DNA of 46,870 nucleotides. Origin: DATCLA01 sp036564195. GTDB taxonomy: Bacteria > Bacillota > UBA4882 > UBA8346. The translations under genes and the position numbers were made by a program. Below, piece by piece: positions 7,972-16,662 of this stretch (the stretch's first letter is position 1; every line of letters begins with the position of its first letter). The notes beneath the pieces are model-generated. The model was given only the letters and a program-made list of their open reading frames with translations, did not search any database and was not told where the DNA came from. The stretch is taken from assembly GCA_036564195.1 (NCBI GenBank), contig DATCLA010000175.1:1-46870 (forward strand), read 5' to 3'.

Positions 7972-8715
7972 CTAGTCTTCAACGACGTTAATGATCTGTT
8001 CTGCCTTTAAGCCGGCTGCTTGAGCTGCTTTAATCCCCGGCAGTAAACGTCCAACCTGTTCCGGCCGATGGGCATCGCTACCAATCGCAAATTTTACCCC
8101 TTCGCCAGCCGCAGCCTTAATAAATTCAATCGATTCCCGCCCATGCTTGCTGTTGATTTCCAAAGCCGTATCAGTTCTGGCGCAAGCCCGGGCCAACTCC
8201 GGTGTGTTAATATTAATATGCAATCCCGGATGGGTAATAATATCAATTTCATTACGGAAAACCGCTTCCACTACTGCTTTAGTATTGTCATTTCGTGCCC
8301 TCTGGAGTAACTGTGGGCTTAAATCAGCTAACAGACGCCAGACGGCAAATTTCAATCCTGCTGCCGGACTTTTGGGAAAGACCGTCAGATGAAATCCCGC
8401 CAGTACTTGGTCGAGTTTCCGTTGTAACCTGATCGGAATATCCAGTTCCCCATCAAAACTGATAATATTGGCTTCTGTCCCCGCCAAGATCCGCAATCCA
8501 GAAAACTCCTGCTCCACTCGGCGGGTTTCAACAATCATCTGTTCAAAAGTCTCCGGTTTAGTTAGGTTAAAATGGCCCCAGTTGGCAGGGCCGTGGTCGG
8601 CAATGCCTAAAACCTCTAAACCTACTTGCTGAGCGGCCTGGGCGTTCTCACGGATACTGCCGCCGGCACCAGAATACCGGGTATGGGTATGATAATCGGC
8701 AACCGCTTTCCACAT
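7972..8715 (-). CDS. PHP-domain phosphoesterase
   Basis: A PHP (polymerase and histidinol phosphatase) domain hydrolase of about 247 residues that fills nearly the whole protein. Metal-binding motifs are in order: DYHTHTRYSGAG near the N-terminus, GIADHGP, an internal LAGTEANII (Glu ligand), DIITHPGLHIN and the C-terminal FAIGSDAH. This is the layout of YcdX-like phosphatases with a trinuclear metal site. The substrate cannot be read from the sequence; histidinol phosphate is possible but no histidine genes are nearby. The frame is open from TTG 8736 and GTG 8733, but ATG 8715 has an AAAGGG site 9 bases upstream and starts just before the first beta strand, so I chose it. It lies between ddl and rapZ, all on the minus strand. 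Confidence 0.85.
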   Translation of the reverse strand: MWKAVADYHTHTRYSGAGGSIRENAQAAQQVGLEVLGIADHGPANWGHFNLTKPETFEQMIVETRRVEQEFSGLRILAGTEANIISFDGELDIPIRLQRKLDQVLAGFHLTVFPKSPAAGLKFAVWRLLADLSPQLLQRARNDNTKAVVEAVFRNEIDIITHPGLHININTPELARACARTDTALEINSKHGRESIEFIKAAAGEGVKFAIGSDAHRPEQVGRLLPGIKAAQAAGLKAEQIINVVED

Positions 8716-8807
8716 CGCAGTTTTCCCTTTCACCAATCTTTATCAATCAAAGGGTTACCAGATGCGAAAAGCATTATTCGCTGATTAAGAAAGGCCCAAC
8801 AGCCCTT

Positions 8808-9890
8808 CTACCCAAGTCTGTTTTTATTTTTCTCCTCAAAACGTTCAATCGCCAGTTGAATCAGACGGTCAATCAACTCCCCATACCCGATGCCGCTGGC
8901 CTCCCAAAGTTTGGGGTACATACTGATCCGGGTAAAACCGGGCATGGTATTGATTTCATTGACTATAACCTCTCCGGTAGATTCATTGACGAAAAAGTCT
9001 ACCCGGGAAAGGCCGCTGCCATCCACCGCTTTAAAAGCTTTAATTGCCAGATCCTGCACTTTTTGGACTAGTTCCGGAGGAAGATCCGCCGGAATCAGCA
9101 ATTTCGAATCATTCAGCACATACTTAGCCTCATAATCATAAAACTCCGCACCGGGAATGATCTCACCCGGCACTGAGGCTATGGGTTCATCATTACCCAG
9201 GACAGCACATTCAATTTCCCTGCCGGTTAACATTTGCTCCACGACAATTTTTCGGTCGAATCCCGCTGCTAAGTCTAAAGCCTTCTGTAATTCCTCCCGA
9301 TTATGGGCTTTGGTAATACCGACACTGGAACCCAAATTAGCCGGTTTCACGAAACAAGGATATCCCAATTCAGTTTCGACCTCCGTAGCAATTTGGGGAA
9401 AGTTTTCCAGTTCCTTACGTAAATACGCTAAATAGGCTCCCACCGGCAAACCTTTTTGCTGAAACACCGTCTTCATCAATACTTTGTCCATTCCGACTGC
9501 CGAGGCCAAGATACCGCTGCCGACATAAGGCAGGTTGATTACTTCCAACATTCCCTGAATCGTACCGTCCTCGCCAAAAGGCCCATGCATTACCGGGAAA
9601 ACTACATCCAATAAATCCCGGAAACTTGATAAAATAAACCCCCGACGGTTCTCCAAAGGTAAGTAATTCTCTTTTGGTTCTTCCAACCGCCGGACCTGTA
9701 AGTTACCGCTGGCCATCAGCGCTTGCGGTGCCTGGCCAGGTAACCATTGTCCATCCTTGGTAATTCCGATCGGGTAAACTTCATATTTAGTCTGATCAAT
9801 CGCGGTAATCACTGAATTGGCCGATAACACCGAAACCTCATGCTCACCGGAACGGCCGCCATAGATTACCCCCACCCGTAACTTAGCCAA
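8808..9890 (-). CDS. ddl: D-alanine--D-alanine ligase
   Basis: ATP-grasp ligase that joins two D-alanines for the peptidoglycan stem peptide in the cytoplasm. The 360-residue protein has the N-terminal YGGRSGEHEVSVLSANSV motif, FPVMHGPFGEDGTIQGML, the ATP-binding PCFVKPANLGSSVGI, the omega-loop EFYDYEAKY tyrosines typical of D-Ala:D-Ala (not D-Ala:D-Lac) ligases, and the metal-binding VNEINTMPGFT. The length matches the family. The start is TTG 9890 with GAGGG 6 bases upstream; the next residues KLRVGVIYGG begin the first beta strand, which supports it. No other wall-precursor genes adjoin, but rapZ and yvcK downstream also touch on cell-wall metabolism. Confidence 0.95.
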   Translation of the reverse strand: MAKLRVGVIYGGRSGEHEVSVLSANSVITAIDQTKYEVYPIGITKDGQWLPGQAPQALMASGNLQVRRLEEPKENYLPLENRRGFILSSFRDLLDVVFPVMHGPFGEDGTIQGMLEVINLPYVGSGILASAVGMDKVLMKTVFQQKGLPVGAYLAYLRKELENFPQIATEVETELGYPCFVKPANLGSSVGITKAHNREELQKALDLAAGFDRKIVVEQMLTGREIECAVLGNDEPIASVPGEIIPGAEFYDYEAKYVLNDSKLLIPADLPPELVQKVQDLAIKAFKAVDGSGLSRVDFFVNESTGEVIVNEINTMPGFTRISMYPKLWEASGIGYGELIDRLIQLAIERFEEKNKNRLG

Positions 9891-10053
9891 ATTAATCCCT
9901 CGCTTCCGTTAGAACTTTATTCAATTTACATTTTAAAAAAACTAGCAGTGGTTTTACCTCTATCATGATAGTTCTTGATTAGGTAATGCTTTCCTTCAGG
10001 TTGCCCATAATAATTTGAGTTAAAGCTTTCCAGGTGTATCCTAGGTAACCAGC

Positions 10054-10356
10054 CTATTCGGCTTTAAGTTCATCACGGATTTGCCTAAATTCCTCCAGGG
10101 TCAACTCCCCCTGGACCAACCGGCGTTTAGCAATGAGTAATAATGAATCCCGATCCCCCGGCACTACTCCGGCCAACCGCCGCCAACGCCGCCGTGCTAA
10201 GATAATTACCAACCAAACCAGGAACACATAGACCAGCCACCGTTGGTAGCGCCAGGAAATAGACAGAATATTATCCCAAAGTATAACCAGTAAGGAGGGG
10301 AGAAAAAAGAAGAACGTCGCTATACTTCCCACCCAAAACAGTGCTTTCCAACCCAT
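10054..10356 (-). CDS. Small two-helix membrane protein with C-terminal SHOCT-like motif
   Basis: Short membrane protein of unknown function. From ATG 10356 it has 100 residues with two hydrophobic stretches (ALFWVGSIATFFFFLPSLLV and WLVYVFLVWLVIILA), an arginine-rich RRRWRR stop-transfer segment, and a C-terminal helix pair in which LLLIAKRRLVQGELTLEEF is followed by RQIRDEL, the pattern of the SHOCT oligomerisation motif. An in-frame TTG at 10398 would add 14 residues but has no clear ribosome site. A terminator lies upstream, so it is expressed separately from the dehydratase gene; ddl follows after about 160 bases. Function cannot be inferred beyond a small membrane anchor that may self-associate. 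Confidence 0.65.
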   Translation of the reverse strand: MGWKALFWVGSIATFFFFLPSLLVILWDNILSISWRYQRWLVYVFLVWLVIILARRRWRRLAGVVPGDRDSLLLIAKRRLVQGELTLEEFRQIRDELKAE

Positions 10357-10418
10357 TTCATCCCACCGACCTTCAGTAATCTCCGAATTCTTTACCAATA
10401 TTTTATTGCCTAAAGTTC

Positions 10419-10453
10419 AAAAAAAGTCCCGCTTGTCCCAAAACAGGCAAGCG
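10419..10453 (-). terminator. Rho-independent terminator after the IlvD/Edd dehydratase gene
   Basis: On the minus strand CGCTTGCC (10453-10446) pairs with GGACAAGCG (within 10438-10430), an 8-bp stem with one G-U pair, followed after GGAC by seven T (10425-10419). It lies about 175 bases after the dehydratase stop. Confidence 0.7.
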
Positions 10454-10628
10454 CTACAGCTTGGCCTAACCTTAGTTTGCCATCAATCAAATTAATTAAT
10501 CATTTTTTACATTTTTGGTAATAAAGAACTTTACCGGTTTGGAGAAGGTAGGGTTTAATAGGCTGCCGAAGCTCGTCCGGATATTTATCTTTTCAGTCGG
10601 CCGTCACTGCCAAAGTTCTTACCTTAAC

Positions 10629-12365
10629 CTATGACTCCAAATAAGCACCTTTACTTACCTCAGCCGCATGTTTAAAGTAACGGCGCAAGATGCCATGACG
10701 GTGTTTGACTTCCGGCGCAGTCCAGTGTTTTTTACGTTCAGCTAAAACCCGTTCCACTTCCTCTGGAGAGCATTCTTGTCCGGCAAACCCCACCACATCC
10801 AACCGCCGGTTGTTAATATCGACATAGATTAGGTCACCAGTCTGAATCAGGCCAATCGGCCCACCTAAAGCGGCTTCCGGAGCCACATGTCCGATGCATA
10901 GACCCCGGGTAGCTCCGGAGTACCGGCCGTCGGTAATCAAAGTAACTGAGGTTGCCAACTCCGGAATCGAGGCCAAGGCTTCGGTAGTCATAAACATCTC
11001 CGGCATTCCGGAACCACGCGGACCTTCATTACGGATGACCACAATCGCACCGGCTTGAATCCGTTGGTCAATAATAGCTTGATAGGCTTGATCCTCAGAT
11101 TCAAAAACCAGGGCCGGCCCTTTTTTTTGCAACGCCCCCCCGGCGGCGGCATATTTGATTACCGCGCCTTCAGGCGCCAGACTTCCTTTTAAAACAGCAA
11201 CCGATCCCTTTTTTAAACTTTTAGCCGGTTCCCGGATCAGATCCGTGACTTCTAAACGGTAATTGGACAGATACGACTGTACCTGCTCAAAATAGCCTTC
11301 ACGGCGCAGTTCTTCCAGATTTTCGCCTAATGTTTTCCCGGTAACCGTCAGTACGGAAAGGTCCAATTCCTCCCGGAGCAGCCACTGGACCTGTGGCACT
11401 CCGCCGGCATACCAAAAGAATTGGACCGGGTACTCGCCACTGGGCTGGAGATTAGTCAGGTAAGGGATTTCCCGGTTAATCCGGTCAAATAGTTCCAGCG
11501 GTAACTCGTAACCGACTTCATGGGCAATCGCCGGCAAATGGAGAAAAGCATTAGTGGAGCCGCCGATTGCTGCATGGACTTTAATTGCATTTTCAAAGGC
11601 AGCCGGAGTTAGGATGTCACTGACCTTAATCCCCCGTTGCACTAGGTTAATTACAGCTTTCCCGGCCATCCTGGCCTTCCGATGCAGTTCTTGATAGTAA
11701 GCTGGAATCAGTGCCGTCCCCGGCAGGGCTAACCCCAAGGCCTCAGACATACATTGCATGGTACTGGCAGTTCCCATAAACGGACAGGCACCACAGGTCG
11801 GCGCCGACGTCAAACAGAATTCCCGGATCTCCGAAACCGAGACTTTCTTCTGTTGTTCCCGTAGAGAAATATCACCGCCAGCTGCAATCGTTGATAAGTT
11901 GGGTCCGCAACCCATAGTCCCGCCCGGCAAATGGACGGCCGGCAGATCCAGGCGGGCCATAGCCATCAAATGCGCCGGGATCGACTTGTCACAACTGGAA
12001 ACCAGTACTATTCCATCCCAAGGGATTATCGAACCGTGCAATTCCACCATATCCGCAATGACCTCTCGCGAAGCCAGGATGTAATTCATCCCGGCATGGC
12101 CTTGCGCCCATCCGTCACATAAGTCAGTCACATGAAAGCGGGCCGCCTTACCTCCGGACTCCAAAACGCCCTTGGACACTGTTTCACTTACCTCAGCCAA
12201 ATGGACACTGCCCGGGTGACTGTCACCATAAACATCATCGACCAAAATCTGATACTTGGCTAAATCCGCTTCGGTCCAGTCCATCCCCAGTCGTAACGCG
12301 TCAAACTGTCGCCAGCGGTTACGGACTTTTTGTGTCCTGGTAATGCTGTTTTGCCAATTATTCAT
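10629..12365 (-). CDS. IlvD/Edd family dehydratase (dihydroxy-acid or sugar-acid)
   Basis: Iron-sulfur dehydratase of the IlvD/Edd family, 578 residues. Visible motifs: HVTDLCDGWAQGHAGM, a cluster cysteine in SSCDKSIP (about C125), another in APTCGACPFMGTAST (about C191), the AIGGSTNAFLHLPAIAHE segment, and the C-terminal EGPRGSGMPEMF and LITDGRYSGATRGLCIGHV motifs. The position that is Cys in [2Fe-2S] members (PCN-type motif) reads DSHPGSVHL here. Family members dehydrate dihydroxy-acids in valine/isoleucine synthesis or sugar acids such as gluconate, xylonate or galactonate. There are no ilv genes around it and the sequence departs from biosynthetic IlvD (for example CDKSIPAHLMA), so a sugar-acid substrate is plausible but unproven. 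Start chosen at ATG 12365, 5 bases after GGGGAG; an in-frame ATG at 12380 lacks a site. Confidence 0.85.
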   Translation of the reverse strand: MNNWQNSITRTQKVRNRWRQFDALRLGMDWTEADLAKYQILVDDVYGDSHPGSVHLAEVSETVSKGVLESGGKAARFHVTDLCDGWAQGHAGMNYILASREVIADMVELHGSIIPWDGIVLVSSCDKSIPAHLMAMARLDLPAVHLPGGTMGCGPNLSTIAAGGDISLREQQKKVSVSEIREFCLTSAPTCGACPFMGTASTMQCMSEALGLALPGTALIPAYYQELHRKARMAGKAVINLVQRGIKVSDILTPAAFENAIKVHAAIGGSTNAFLHLPAIAHEVGYELPLELFDRINREIPYLTNLQPSGEYPVQFFWYAGGVPQVQWLLREELDLSVLTVTGKTLGENLEELRREGYFEQVQSYLSNYRLEVTDLIREPAKSLKKGSVAVLKGSLAPEGAVIKYAAAGGALQKKGPALVFESEDQAYQAIIDQRIQAGAIVVIRNEGPRGSGMPEMFMTTEALASIPELATSVTLITDGRYSGATRGLCIGHVAPEAALGGPIGLIQTGDLIYVDINNRRLDVVGFAGQECSPEEVERVLAERKKHWTAPEVKHRHGILRRYFKHAAEVSKGAYLES

Positions 12366-12535
12366 CAAATCTCCCCCCATAGGTTGTGGTTATAAAGAGT
12401 ACCTGTAAAAGGCTGACCTTTTTAATCCCATTTTAACAGATTACGGAACCAAAATGCCTGTTTCAGGAGAATTTTTTGTTAAAACGGTTCTCCACACCCG
12501 GCCCAAATACGGGGGGCCCAAAAACCAAGTTAACA

Positions 12536-12565
12536 GTTGATTTTGTTGATCATAAAACAATTAAC
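12536..12565. promoter_or_regulatory. Imperfect 30-bp inverted repeat between divergent genes
   Basis: GTTGATTTTGTTGAT and its partner half form an imperfect palindrome (9 of the outer 12 positions match) centred on GATC, between the divergent dehydratase and apbE genes. It could be an operator; AT-rich chance symmetry is also possible. Confidence 0.25.
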
Positions 12566-12603
12566 AATAAGCTTGACTTTGGTTAAACTCTTTATTGGTT
12601 TCA

Positions 12604-12612
12604 TGATATAAT
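12604..12612 (+). promoter_or_regulatory. Extended -10 promoter for apbE
   Basis: TGATATAAT is a perfect extended -10 (TGN-TATAAT). No good -35 lies 16-18 bases upstream, which extended -10 promoters tolerate. Transcription would start near 12619, before the AAGGAG site at 12641. Confidence 0.55.
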
Positions 12613-12653
12613 AAATGAGACTTATGGGAAGTAACGATGCAAGGAGTTAAACA

Positions 12654-13634
12654 GTGATCAAACGGCATACTATTATTATACTGTCGGTTTTAGCATTACT
12701 GCTTTTAATCTGGTGGCTGAGGACCCATCGGGAACAGACCGTGACCAAATCGGAGTTTGCCTTAGGAACGTTCATTGAGATTACTGCCACCGGAATTAAT
12801 CCCGAGCCGGCAGTTGCCTCCGCCTTTGCGGAAATCAGGCGAATTGAACAATTGACCGGTTTGAACAGGAATTCCGACCTGGATCTGGTAAACCGCTGGG
12901 CCGGGATTAAACCCGTCCGCGTTTCTGAAGATACAATGAAGATTTTAAAATTCATTCAAAAATATGATCAATTGGTTGCCGGTGTCTTTGACCCGACCAT
13001 TGCGCCGCTAATCGAATTATGGGGCTTTGGGTATGAAGGTCGGCCACATCTGCCTCAGGCTGAAGAGATCCGCAGTATAATCAGCCTGGTCAATTTCAAA
13101 CAGGTTAAGCTGGACTCTCAAGCTGGCACCGTAATGCTGGGCCGAAAAGGGATGGGGTTGGATCTGGGAGGAATCGCCAAAGGCTACGCCATTGACCGCG
13201 CCTATCAAAAATTACGGCAAGCCGGAATCAACTCCGCATTAATCAACGGTGGCAGCAGTAGTATCCGGGTGATTGGACGGCGCGCCGACGGCCGCGACTG
13301 GCAAATCGGGATCGGCCACCCCCGTAAGACCGGCAGTTTATTGGAGCGGCTTACCTTGCCGCATGACCGAGCTTTAGGCACTTCTGCGGACACACAAAAC
13401 TTCTTTATTCATAACCAAGTCCGTTATCATCATATCTTAAACCCTCGTACCGGTTTTCCGGCCCGGGATAAGATCCTGGTCACTGTGGTTGCTCCGACTG
13501 CGATGGAATCGGACTTGTTATCCACTGCCTTTTTCATTTTGCCGCTGGCACAAATTAGGCAAGCTTTGAAAAAGCTGCCGGAAGTACAGGTAATTCTGAT
13601 GGACCGGCGGCAAAAGGTGATCAAAATCAACTAA
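12654..13634 (+). CDS. apbE: FAD:protein FMN transferase (ApbE)
   Basis: ApbE covalently attaches FMN, taken from FAD, to a threonine of target proteins on the outer face of the cytoplasmic membrane (for example RnfG/NqrC-type subunits). The 326-residue protein has an N-terminal anchor of about 18 hydrophobic residues (IIILSVLALLLLIWWL) without a lipobox cysteine, then ALGTFIEITATG, the VDLGGIAKGYAIDRA-like segment (GLDLGGIAKGYAIDRAYQ), the NGGSSSIRVIG motif, ALGTSADTQNFF and RYHHILNPRTGFPA, which bind Mg and FAD. All core motifs are present, so it should be active. The start is GTG 12654 with AAGGAG 7 bases upstream. No Rnf or Nqr target gene is in the window, so its substrate is encoded elsewhere. 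It ends 7 bases from the convergent gene. Confidence 0.93.
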   Translation: MIKRHTIIILSVLALLLLIWWLRTHREQTVTKSEFALGTFIEITATGINPEPAVASAFAEIRRIEQLTGLNRNSDLDLVNRWAGIKPVRVSEDTMKILKFIQKYDQLVAGVFDPTIAPLIELWGFGYEGRPHLPQAEEIRSIISLVNFKQVKLDSQAGTVMLGRKGMGLDLGGIAKGYAIDRAYQKLRQAGINSALINGGSSSIRVIGRRADGRDWQIGIGHPRKTGSLLERLTLPHDRALGTSADTQNFFIHNQVRYHHILNPRTGFPARDKILVTVVAPTAMESDLLSTAFFILPLAQIRQALKKLPEVQVILMDRRQKVIKIN

Positions 13635-13641
13635 ACGCCGC

Positions 13642-14778
13642 CTAATTCACTTCCTTAAACCCGTCCCGGTCCCATTGATAGTTTAATTCAATCTTCACGG
13701 CGGTATAAGGTAACCGGATTTTGTTACCGTTTAAATAGGCTTTATTTTGACCCATAAACACTCCGGCCAACTTCCATTGCTGTACCGTAGCTGGTGATGA
13801 ATCCTTAGGAGCCGGATTAAACTTAAAGACGTTAACCACTAAATCAATGTGGTTATCCCCAATGGCGACCACAATTTCGGGCCGACCGTCCCGGTTAAAA
13901 TCATATTCGCCGGCCTGGATATAATAGTGCTCGTTAAACTGCCCGCTGGCATTGAAGGCTTCGGCTTCGCCGGGATCGACCGGTAAGGGGATGTTCCCCG
14001 CACCGCTAAGCAACTCCAAACGCAGCTTATGACCTTGATCCATACTAATCAGCAGGCTGGTCGGCCAATTATCAACCGTGTTGTTGGGGGTTAACTCCAA
14101 AAAAACATCTTCCCGGTCAAATTTACCCCATAAAACCGTGTTTTTCATTCCTTGGACCAATAAGTCCTCTATCCGGACATTTTTCTGTTGCTGTTCCCGT
14201 TTTAGTTTCAATTTCAGCTCCCGGAATTGATTAATCTTTACAATCCTCCAACCTTTGAAAACCTTTTTAAGTTCAAGCTCCAGGACGATCTGATCAGCCC
14301 GTTCCACTCCGTCAGTAAAACCGGCTAATGCCGTCTGCCCTTTCTCCTTAAGGTAAGCCAGTTTAGTAAAGCGGCCGGCCTCTTTTTCAGTGATATTTAA
14401 CTCCGGCAGGATCGCCCGGGCTTCCTTGGAAAGATCCATCAGAACGGCCCGTTTGAATTGACCGGTCATCACATAGGTCTCGATCTGTTCTTTTAAGGCT
14501 TTCATCAATTCGGTTTTTAAAGCGTTTACCGCTTTGGAGTCGAGTTTAATCACTACATCTTTGAAAAAGTCCTCAACCAGATTCCTGGCAATACTATCCA
14601 GGTCGACCCATTGTAACAACCGGTTCAGATCCCGTTGGGCCAAAGCCTTGCCACTTTGCAACAGATAAAAATGCGGCCGTTGCAATTGTTCCAGGTAGAT
14701 TTTACCACCTAAGACGCTTAAAACAATTATAATAATTAACAATGTCGAGAAAATCCTTTTCAAGCTCCACACTCCCAT
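13642..14778 (-). CDS. Membrane-anchored or secreted protein, DUF2939-like N-terminal part
   Basis: Protein of about 378 residues that I cannot name. It starts with a basic stretch and a hydrophobic segment (ILIII-type, IFSTLLIIIIVLSVLGG) that can be a signal peptide or anchor. The next part, FYLLQSGKALAQRDLNRLLQ then WVDLDSIARNLVEDFF, resembles the DUF2939 pattern (a YxxxxQIxxAIxxRD-type opening followed by VDxxxLR). The C-terminal third holds YDFNRDGRPEIVVAIGDN, a calcium-loop motif typical of FG-GAP/VCBS-like repeats, within a beta-rich domain. ATG 14778 follows AAGG by 8 bases; TTG 14763 follows GGGAG by 8 bases and would start as MKRIF, so either start is possible. It is convergent with apbE and probably transcribed alone. 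Confidence 0.65.
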   Translation of the reverse strand: MGVWSLKRIFSTLLIIIIVLSVLGGKIYLEQLQRPHFYLLQSGKALAQRDLNRLLQWVDLDSIARNLVEDFFKDVVIKLDSKAVNALKTELMKALKEQIETYVMTGQFKRAVLMDLSKEARAILPELNITEKEAGRFTKLAYLKEKGQTALAGFTDGVERADQIVLELELKKVFKGWRIVKINQFRELKLKLKREQQQKNVRIEDLLVQGMKNTVLWGKFDREDVFLELTPNNTVDNWPTSLLISMDQGHKLRLELLSGAGNIPLPVDPGEAEAFNASGQFNEHYYIQAGEYDFNRDGRPEIVVAIGDNHIDLVVNVFKFNPAPKDSSPATVQQWKLAGVFMGQNKAYLNGNKIRLPYTAVKIELNYQWDRDGFKEVN

Positions 14779-15023
14779 CACTCTTGCCTTAGCTGGCCTT
14801 ATCAAATTTTTCTTATATTTATTGGTTCAATTTCCATTATTAGTAAATAATTCAATAAAAAAATATAAATTCCTATCGATGGTTACATTTTTTACCATTA
14901 TAATTAGTTAGATTTTATCAAAAAAGGCGCCACAGAAACTGCAACGACCGAAAATTACCCCAAAACTGTTTTTGTATAATAAAAGATAACCACAGCTAAA
15001 ATCTTTTTACCGCTTGTTTATTT

Positions 15024-15031
15024 TTATCGGC
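15024..15031 (-). promoter_or_regulatory. Sigma-28-like -10 octamer, uncertain
   Basis: On the minus strand GCCGATAA is an exact match to the sigma-28 -10 element, with GAAA 16 bases upstream instead of TAAA at 15. It points at the membrane-anchored protein gene starting about 250 bases away. An exact octamer is expected about once or twice by chance in a window this size. Confidence 0.2.
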
Positions 15032-15060
15032 GATTTTAATAAGATAATTTCAATTTTGAG

Positions 15061-15089
15061 TTGACATCCCTTAAAGCCAATATTACTAT
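15061..15089 (+). promoter_or_regulatory. Sigma-A promoter of the larA-kduI locus
   Basis: TTGACA (15061-15066) is a perfect -35 box and TACTAT (15084-15089) a 4-of-6 -10 box, with the ideal 17-base spacer. The start point would be near 15096, leaving a leader of about 240 bases before the LarA-family gene. The 14779-15336 stretch otherwise has no gene and is very AT-rich. Confidence 0.7.
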
Positions 15090-15115
15090 TAAATAGTAAG
15101 TTTTGTAATTTTCCG

Positions 15116-15131
15116 TTAACGTTAACGTTAA
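15116..15131. promoter_or_regulatory. 16-bp perfect palindrome, LacI-type operator candidate
   Basis: TTAACGTTAACGTTAA is a perfect palindrome made of overlapping TTAACGTTAA units with central CG, the form of LacI/GalR-family operators. It lies about 20 bases after the predicted transcription start, where a bound repressor would block elongation or open-complex escape. No LacI-family gene is in the window. Confidence 0.6.
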
Positions 15132-15336
15132 AAATAACCACGCTGTTAATGTATTATTAGGAAATAATCGGAATGAATTTTATTAATATAAAGATCAATT
15201 AAAGATTGACCCTAACTACCATCCAATCCAACCGCCGGAAATGAGCCAACCACTAAAAAACTGCGTTCATCATAGTTAAGGAAAATAGCTCACTTCAGAC
15301 ATATGTATCAAATAATTTAAAAAGGTGGTTGATCTA

Positions 15337-16617
15337 ATGGCCGAAATTATTAAAAAAACAGCTGATTCAAAAGGTATTAATGACCAGGAATTAAGCAGTC
15401 TGCTAGAGCAGTCAGTGGCAGTTGTCAAACCGAAGTTAAAAAAAGTCTTACTGTTACCGCCCGATTTTACCCGAATGCATTCCGGCGCCGGCAAAATTAC
15501 CGCTTGCTACTACCGGATGTTTAAAGACAGTTGCCAGGTAGAGATTATGCCGGCCCTTGGTACCCATGATCCTATGACTCCGGAAGAATGCCGGGAATTT
15601 TTCGGCCCAGAAGTACCGCTGGAGCGGATCATTCCCCACAACTGGCGAAGTGATATTGTAAAAATCGGTGAAATCCCAGGTAACTTTGTCAAAAGTGTTT
15701 CCGGGGGCTTACTTGATTTTCCGATTGCTGTCGAAGTAAATAAAAGGCTCATTGATCCCTCCTACGAGCTGATCATCTCCATCGGCCAAGTCGTCCCCCA
15801 TGAAGTAGTCGGGATGGCCAACTACAATAAAAACATTTTTGTCGGTTGCGGTGGTAAAGACCTGATTAATAAATCCCACCTGTTAGGTGCGGTCTATGGT
15901 ATGGAGAAGATCATGGGCCGTGACCATTCGCCGGTCCGCAAAGTCTTTGACTATGCCGAAGCACACTTTTTAAAACAGATTCCTTTAATGTATGTCTTAA
16001 CTGTCACAACAGTTAACCAGGGCCGAGTGACGCTTGAAGGCCTCTTCGCGGGTAGAAGCCGCAAATTACTGGAAGAAGCGATTGCTTTAAGCCATACTAA
16101 AAACCTTACTTTGCTTGACCAACCCTTAAGGAAAGTTGTCGTCTCTTTGGATGAACGGGAATTTAAAAGCACCTGGTTGGGAAATAAAGCGATCTACCGG
16201 ACCAGGATGGCCATTGCCGACGGCGGTGAACTGATTATTCTGGCCCCCGGTGTTAAAAAATTCGGTGAGGATGCCACCATTGATAAATTGATTCGAAAAT
16301 ACGGTTATATCGGCAGAGAACAAATTTTAAAATTATATCAAACCCAAGCCGACTTGCAGGACAACCTGTCTGCCGCCGCCCACCTGATCCACGGTTCCTC
16401 CGACGGCCGCTTTACAATTACCTACGCTGTAGAACATTTGACCCAAGCCGAAGTCGAGGGGGTTAACTTTAAATACCTACCTTTAAAAGAAGCTTATGCC
16501 ACTTACCAACCCCACAGGCTTAAAGAGGGCTGCAACCGCCTGGCCGATGGTACCGAAATTTTTTATATCAGCAATCCCGCGGTGGGACTATGGGCTAATA
16601 AAAGTAGCTTTAACTAA
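15337..16617 (+). CDS. LarA-family (lactate racemase-like, DUF2088) protein
   Basis: Nickel-pincer (NPN) cofactor enzyme family related to lactate racemase LarA; members racemise or epimerise 2-hydroxy acids. The 426-residue protein has LLPPDFTRMHSGAG near the N-terminus, a conserved histidine in PALGTHDPMT (about H77), another in VVPHEVVGMANY (about H155), and a GCGGKDLINKSHLLG segment (about K174) where LarA tethers its cofactor. The length matches LarA. It shares a promoter and LacI-type operator with the decayed kduI gene 45 bases downstream, so a substrate from sugar-acid or uronate breakdown is more likely than lactate; this is inference. The cofactor genes larB, larC and larE are not in the window. 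The start is ATG 15337 with AAGGTGG 8 bases upstream; the frame is open from GTG 15325. Confidence 0.82.
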   Translation: MAEIIKKTADSKGINDQELSSLLEQSVAVVKPKLKKVLLLPPDFTRMHSGAGKITACYYRMFKDSCQVEIMPALGTHDPMTPEECREFFGPEVPLERIIPHNWRSDIVKIGEIPGNFVKSVSGGLLDFPIAVEVNKRLIDPSYELIISIGQVVPHEVVGMANYNKNIFVGCGGKDLINKSHLLGAVYGMEKIMGRDHSPVRKVFDYAEAHFLKQIPLMYVLTVTTVNQGRVTLEGLFAGRSRKLLEEAIALSHTKNLTLLDQPLRKVVVSLDEREFKSTWLGNKAIYRTRMAIADGGELIILAPGVKKFGEDATIDKLIRKYGYIGREQILKLYQTQADLQDNLSAAAHLIHGSSDGRFTITYAVEHLTQAEVEGVNFKYLPLKEAYATYQPHRLKEGCNRLADGTEIFYISNPAVGLWANKSSFN

Positions 16618-16662
16618 AGCATGCCACCTTTCTTACAATTACTAATTAAGGAGGAGTTTCTA

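Noticed and set aside
12381..12653. T-box or other amino-acid riboswitch ahead of the IlvD-like gene
   Set aside because: No AGGGTGGNACCGCG-type T-box sequence or terminator/antiterminator pair is seen.
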